Shown: piece by piece, positions 8,571 through 11,712 of the stretch | Position numbering within the stretch: the stretch's first letter is position 1 | How the letters are laid out: the number at the start of each line of letters is the position of its first letter | Origin: Alphaproteobacteria bacterium UBA7371 | GTDB taxonomy: Bacteria > Pseudomonadota > Alphaproteobacteria > UBA8317 | Reading direction: 5' to 3' | Length of the DNA: 11,712 nt | Assembly: GCA_002469865.1 (NCBI GenBank) | Contig: DKOD01000031.1 | Coordinates: 1-11,712 of the forward strand | The notes under the pieces: model-generated | The model's database searches: none | The model's input: only the letters and a program-made list of their open reading frames with translations | Told to the model about the DNA's origin: nothing | Program-made: the position numbers and the translations under genes

Positions 8571-8935
8571 GGCAACACCCAAAGCGAACGGGCCACCGGC
8601 ATGGGAACCTTGCCAGACAACCTCAATAAAGAAATTGTTTCAGGTGTATCCTCAGCATCCTTTGGCCTTTTGGGTATCACCTTGGCGGAAGTGGTTTGCA
8701 GCGTCGCTAAGGTTTGCAACCCAAGATATTGAGATGCCAAACGCTCAAGCCTTGCCGGGGTATTGAGGTAAGCCCATTCAGCCCTCTGAACCTCAATACG
8801 CTCACGCTCCTGCACCATGAGGCGCTCAAAATGTGCCGATTTTTGGTTTAAACTACTCACCTCATTTTTCACCTGATAGGTGATCAAAGCAGCAAGGGCA
8901 GCAACGACTGCCAGAACACCATTCACCCAGTTCAT
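8567..8935 (-). CDS. ftsL: Cell division protein FtsL
   Basis: FtsL is a small bitopic divisome protein that forms a complex with FtsB and FtsQ and helps activate FtsW-FtsI. The 122-residue product has a short N-terminus, one membrane segment (about residues 5-21) and then a polar, charged stretch suited to a periplasmic coiled coil (about 24-58). This is followed by YLNTPARLERLASQYLGLQ, the conserved end of the alphaproteobacterial FtsL domain. The last 40 residues are less conserved and basic/proline-containing. Identification rests on the membrane-plus-coiled-coil architecture, that motif, and the place between rsmH and ftsI, since FtsL sequences diverge widely. Both ends overlap their neighbours as ATGA. 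Confidence 0.9.
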   Translation of the reverse strand: MNWVNGVLAVVAALAALITYQVKNEVSSLNQKSAHFERLMVQERERIEVQRAEWAYLNTPARLERLASQYLGLQTLATLQTTSAKVIPKRPKDAEDTPETISLLRLSGKVPMPVARSLWVLP

Positions 8936-9924
8936 GCCGCGATCCTCCAGCGACCACGCAAGGCATCCATCTCAGAAGTGGCGGCAACCACTGGCGGATG
9001 TTGCGTGCGGGTCCCCATGCGCAGAACGGCTGAGCGCGCACGCATGTTCATGGCAACTTCTTCATCATCGGCCTTGATGGCCTTGGAAAATTTTTCAAAA
9101 GAACCGGGAATGACCGACGGGGCGGGTTGATATCGGGAAGCTTGTCCAGCCTCACCAGCCGATGCCTTGAAAAAGGTCTTCACCATCCTGTCTTCAAGGG
9201 AATGAAAGGCGACAACGCAAAGCTGCCCCCCAGACACAAGAACATGCTGGGACCTCACCAAAAGCTGCGCCAGCTCATCAAATTCCCTATTCACCGCAAT
9301 GCGTAGGGCCTGAAATGTTCTTGTCGCGCCGTGATGACCAGGACGCGAACGCACCACCTGTTCCACCAAGCCTGCAAGTTCAGCTGTGCGGGAAAAAGCC
9401 TGCTCTTGGCGCCTGGCAACAATGGCTGAAGCAATGCGCCGAGATGCCCGCTCTTCGCCGAATTGAAAGATCAAATTGGCAAGGTCCCCCTCATCCAATT
9501 GATTAACCAAATCAGCGGCACTTAATCCTTGGGCACCCATGCGCATGTCCAACGGCCCGTCACGCATGAATGAGAAACCTCGGTCCGCCTGATCTAACTG
9601 CATGGAGGACACACCAAGATCGGCAGCCAAAACATCAACATGATCAATGTTGGCCTGGGACAACAGGCCGTCCACCTCAGAAAAACAACCTGCAAAAAAA
9701 AGAAATTGGCCTGGGTACTTAGCCGCCAATTTTTCGGCTATTGGCACCACATTTGGGTCTCGATCAAATGCCACAACATGCTTGGCGCCGGCCTGCAAAA
9801 AACGGTTGCTATAGCCGCCAGCCCCAAAGGTGGCATCCACCACCACCTTTCCTTGGAGGCCACCAAGCGCCTGCATGATGGGGTTGATGAGCACCGGGAT
9901 ATGGGAAGCGGTGACAATGGTCAT
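8932..9924 (-). CDS. rsmH: 16S rRNA (cytosine-1402-N4)-methyltransferase RsmH (MraW)
   Basis: RsmH methylates N4 of C1402 in the ribosomal P site using S-adenosylmethionine. The product is 330 residues, close to the family norm. Visible motifs are the N-terminal ASHIPVL, the SAM-binding loop VVDATFGAGGYS (28-39), AFDRDP (52-57), DLGVSSMQLDQADRGFSF (102-119), DGPLDMRM (122-129), RTFQALRIAVNREFDEL, VVAFHSLEDRMVK and the C-terminal RARSAVLR. The motif-I glycine normally found after the Asp is Ala here (DATFGAGG), a mild change. I chose the ATG at 9924 because it overlaps the mraZ TGA as ATGA and sits just before the conserved N-terminus. The open frame continues 35 codons upstream, but that is a shadow of mraZ. 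Confidence 0.97.
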   Translation of the reverse strand: MTIVTASHIPVLINPIMQALGGLQGKVVVDATFGAGGYSNRFLQAGAKHVVAFDRDPNVVPIAEKLAAKYPGQFLFFAGCFSEVDGLLSQANIDHVDVLAADLGVSSMQLDQADRGFSFMRDGPLDMRMGAQGLSAADLVNQLDEGDLANLIFQFGEERASRRIASAIVARRQEQAFSRTAELAGLVEQVVRSRPGHHGATRTFQALRIAVNREFDELAQLLVRSQHVLVSGGQLCVVAFHSLEDRMVKTFFKASAGEAGQASRYQPAPSVIPGSFEKFSKAIKADDEEVAMNMRARSAVLRMGTRTQHPPVVAATSEMDALRGRWRIAA

Positions 9925-10394
9925 TGACCACCACCTTGGCCGCGACCGGACCAGGGAATATTGCCCCTCGAAGCGCGGGCCAATTTCCTTGCCCCGGCAC
10001 GATAGGAAGCAAATTGGTCCGGGCTCCAAATTTGGAATGTTTGACCAAGCCCCACAAATGCAGCTTCGCCTTCAATGCCCGCAAATTCCATGAACTCGCC
10101 AGGCAGCACAATACGCCCGTCACCGTCGATGGGAAGCTCTTTTGCCCCACCCAGAATATGGGCGGCAAACGCATTACGCTCTTCATTGAACGGATCCATT
10201 TCATCAAAGGATTCCGCCAGCTGCGCCATGCGTTCAAGCGAGCAACCATCAATGCAGGGGTGATCACCTAGGGATTCATAGCAAACAATGGACTGATGCC
10301 CAGCCTCAGACAATTTCGTGCGGAATCCAGCAGGAACAGAAACCCGCCCCTTTTTATCCACCCGATTGGTCACTGTCGAAAGAAACAGCACCAT
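9921..10394 (-). CDS. mraZ: Transcriptional regulator MraZ
   Basis: MraZ is a ring-forming DNA-binding protein of the SpoVT/AbrB swapped-hairpin fold; in E. coli it represses its own dcw operon. The 157-residue product has two tandem AbrB-like modules, each with the D-x-x-G-R signature: NRVDKKGRVSVPAGFR near the N-terminus and IDGDGRIVLPGEF in the second half. The C-terminal tail is short, basic and Gly/Gln-rich. I chose the ATG at 10394: it gives the usual short lead-in (MVLFLSTVTNR) to the first module and has AGGGG 8 nt upstream. A GTG at 10424 is in frame but lies almost at the predicted transcription start. It is the first gene of the dcw operon, and a 10-bp periodic repeat array upstream is its likely operator. 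Confidence 0.96.
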   Translation of the reverse strand: MVLFLSTVTNRVDKKGRVSVPAGFRTKLSEAGHQSIVCYESLGDHPCIDGCSLERMAQLAESFDEMDPFNEERNAFAAHILGGAKELPIDGDGRIVLPGEFMEFAGIEGEAAFVGLGQTFQIWSPDQFASYRAGARKLARASRGNIPWSGRGQGGGQ

Positions 10395-10402
10395 GCCCAA
10401 AA

Positions 10403-10407
10403 CCCCT
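10403..10407 (-). promoter_or_regulatory. Ribosome binding site of mraZ
   Basis: On the minus strand AGGGG lies 8 nt before the ATG at 10394. This is the best Shine-Dalgarno match in the leader, and it favours that ATG over the in-frame GTG at 10424. Confidence 0.6.
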
Positions 10408-10430
10408 AAAAACAAGAAACCCACTCCGAT

Positions 10431-10495
10431 ATGGTATATTATGGATTTTTATGGTTTTCAATGGAGTTCTATGGAAATTACGGCCATAAAATGGA
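10431..10495. repeat. 10-bp periodic ATGG(A/T) direct repeats, candidate MraZ operator
   Basis: On the + strand the pentamer ATGG(A/T) begins at 10431, 10441, 10451, 10461, 10471 and 10491, exactly one per 10 bp. The 10481 register is broken (CGGCC), and a weaker ATGCC follows at 10501. The 5-nt spacers are AT-rich and differ from each other, so only the pentamers repeat. E. coli MraZ is known to bind TGGGN pentamers separated by 5 bp upstream of its own gene, so the geometry and location match while the pentamer is a variant. The array covers the predicted -35 and -10, which suggests autorepression. That this is the MraZ site is inference. Confidence 0.7.
10433..10461 (-). promoter_or_regulatory. 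Predicted sigma-70-type promoter of the dcw operon
   Basis: On the minus strand TTGAAA (10461-10456) and TATACC (10438-10433) are separated by 17 bp, which is good -35/-10 geometry. Transcription would start near 10426, giving a leader of about 30 nt before the mraZ ATG. The promoter lies inside the 10-bp repeat array. Prediction from consensus only; the AT-rich region allows other choices. Confidence 0.45.
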
Positions 10496-10550
10496 CAAAT
10501 ATGCCCAAAGACACCCCATGGGTCTCAAAATCAGCGACGAGAGATGATGA

Positions 10551-10909
<359 letters not shown>

Positions 10910-10914
10910 ATGTC

Positions 10915-10944
10915 TTTATCTCAAAAGCTTACTGTTGCAGGCAA
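10915..10944 (-). promoter_or_regulatory. Candidate rnpB promoter inside the end of the amidase gene
   Basis: On the minus strand TTGCCT (10944-10939), an 18-bp spacer and GATAAA (10920-10915) would place the start near 10908, matching the predicted 5' end of the RNA. The TAA stop codon of the amidase gene lies inside the GATAAA hexamer. It is a consensus match only, but its placement relative to the mature RNA end is right. Confidence 0.45.
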
Positions 10945-11593
10945 GGGTTGCCGCCAAATGCTTTTCAAACAGGTCCTGGGGCACCGAATGGCGGCCCATG
11001 AAATGTTGGGCATAAGCCTCCACACATGCAGCAACCTGATGAACATCAAGGTCATAGCCCAAACAGCTTAAGTCTTCGGGCCTGGCACGCAGGTTGTCGT
11101 CAATCTTTGTTGGGAGCCTGAAGCCATAGCCCTTGGCAGCCAGCATGGCCCAGGGAAATTGATGGCCAGGGTCAAATTTTCTGCCTGGTGCAAAATCAGA
11201 ATGACCAACCACCCTATGCAAGGGCATGGACCATCGCCCCATGATGCCAGCCAACAAACCCAGCAATGCTTGTAATTGCACCGAGGCAAAAGCCATGTCT
11301 GGAAATGAACCTCCGGGATGATCCAATTCTATCCCGATGGAATGGCTGTTCATGTCTGTGATGCCAGCATAGGAACCAACCCCAGCATGCCAGGCGCGCA
11401 TATCTTCAGGAACAAGGGAGAATACTTGGCCCCAACGGCTTATGAGGTAGTGAGCGCTCACTTGGGAATCGGGATCACATAGCCGTTCCAAGGCAAGATG
11501 TGCGGTGGCCATGTCGGTGTAATGCAAAAGAACAAATTGAGGGATCGCACCATCGCGACGTTCGCCAAAATTGGGGCTTATATATTGCTGCAT
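10916..11593 (-). CDS. AmpD-like N-acetylmuramoyl-L-alanine amidase (Amidase_2)
   Basis: Members cleave the bond between MurNAc (often 1,6-anhydro-MurNAc) and L-alanine. The 225-residue product has no signal peptide or membrane segment, so it is probably cytoplasmic and acts in recycling of wall fragments like AmpD. Motifs in order are VLLHYTDM (zinc ligand His24), SAHYLISRWG, AWHAGVGSYAG, HSIGIEL (84-90) and VVGHSDFAPGRKFDPG with His131, Lys139 and Asp141. His24, His131 and Asp141 would bind zinc, and the spacing of His131, Lys139 and Asp141 matches His154, Lys162 and Asp164 of E. coli AmpD. Residues from about 160 form an extra C-terminal segment resembling a degenerate peptidoglycan-binding domain, common in alphaproteobacterial homologues. 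The ATG has GGGAGG 10 nt upstream and overlaps the djlA-like gene by 16 nt. AmpD proper is likely, but substrate is not shown by sequence. Confidence 0.93.
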   Translation of the reverse strand: MQQYISPNFGERRDGAIPQFVLLHYTDMATAHLALERLCDPDSQVSAHYLISRWGQVFSLVPEDMRAWHAGVGSYAGITDMNSHSIGIELDHPGGSFPDMAFASVQLQALLGLLAGIMGRWSMPLHRVVGHSDFAPGRKFDPGHQFPWAMLAAKGYGFRLPTKIDDNLRARPEDLSCLGYDLDVHQVAACVEAYAQHFMGRHSVPQDLFEKHLAATLACNSKLLR

Positions 11594-11712
11594 GAATTCA
11601 AAGCCTCCCGATGGGCTGCGGCGATCAACTTAAACCGCTCGGCATATTTTTGCCGCATGCCTTCAGGCACACCACGGGACATGACAGCATCGGGATGAAA
11701 CGCGCGGGCAAG
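11578..11712 (-). CDS. DnaJ-domain (DjlA-like) co-chaperone, C-terminal end
   Basis: The minus strand from 11712 reads open for 44 codons to a TAA at 11580-11578. It includes ARAFHPDAVMSRGVPEGM followed by a helix RQKYAERFKLIAAAHREAL. The HPD tripeptide of J-domains, the inserted (G)-x-P-E-x-M and the closing helix match the C-terminal J-domain of DjlA/TerB-type proteins rather than canonical DnaJ. HPD is the loop that stimulates DnaK ATPase. The N-terminal part lies outside the window, so a membrane anchor or TerB domain cannot be seen. The last 16 nt overlap the amidase start, suggesting a shared transcript. The gene symbol djlA is probable but not assigned because so little is visible. Confidence 0.8.
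   Translation of the reverse strand, partial: LARAFHPDAVMSRGVPEGMRQKYAERFKLIAAAHREALNSCSNI

Noticed and set aside
9925..10029. 35-residue N-terminal extension of rsmH
   Set aside because: It overlaps the 3' end of mraZ in another frame, and the conserved RsmH N-terminus begins just after the ATG at 9924.
10394..10424. GTG at 10424 as the mraZ start
   Set aside because: It would begin within about 2 nt of the predicted transcription start and adds ten residues not seen in the family; ATG at 10394 has a good ribosome binding site.
10509..10525. Imperfect inverted repeat as rnpB terminator
   Set aside because: The stem is short with a bulge and is followed by only three T residues on the minus strand; too weak to annotate as a terminator.

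Overview
This window is the division and cell wall (dcw) gene cluster of a bacterium, together with the short block upstream of it. All genes lie on the minus strand, so the biological reading order runs from position 11712 down to 1. The protein families, the A-type RNase P RNA and the order djlA-like / AmpD-like amidase / rnpB / mraZ point to an alphaproteobacterium of moderate GC content. I cannot place it more finely from sequence alone. MurE has the DNPR motif of enzymes that add meso-diaminopimelate, which fits a Gram-negative peptidoglycan.

Upstream block (11712 to about 10551): the last 44 codons of a DnaJ-domain (DjlA-type) co-chaperone overlap the start of a cytoplasmic AmpD-like N-acetylmuramoyl-L-alanine amidase. 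About 7 nt after the amidase stop comes the 5' end of the RNase P RNA gene. A candidate rnpB promoter lies inside the end of the amidase gene, with its -10 hexamer covering the stop codon.

Control region (about 10550 to 10395): this holds the leader and promoter of the dcw operon. Its main feature is a run of ATGG(A/T) pentamers spaced exactly 10 bp apart, overlapping a predicted sigma-70-type promoter. This is the expected place and architecture for a MraZ operator, although the pentamer differs from the TGGGN of E. coli.

Operon (10394 to 1): mraZ, rsmH (mraW), ftsL, ftsI, murE, murF, mraY, murD, ftsW and the first 169 codons of murG, which runs off the window. Most neighbours overlap by ATGA or TGATG, the exceptions being ftsI/murE (1 nt gap) and murE/murF (6 nt gap). 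The whole set probably forms one translationally coupled transcript. MurE, MurF and MurD build the peptide stem in the cytoplasm. MraY and MurG make lipids I and II at the inner membrane. FtsW polymerises lipid II at the septum, FtsI crosslinks it and FtsL belongs to the divisome complex that activates them. RsmH methylates 16S rRNA, and MraZ is the likely regulator of the operon.

The window is mostly conventional. The points worth a second look are the 10-bp repeat array, the embedded rnpB promoter, a MurF that lacks the usual H-N...N segment and a MurE with a divergent uridine-site motif. I saw no mobile elements, CRISPR arrays, tRNAs or phage genes.
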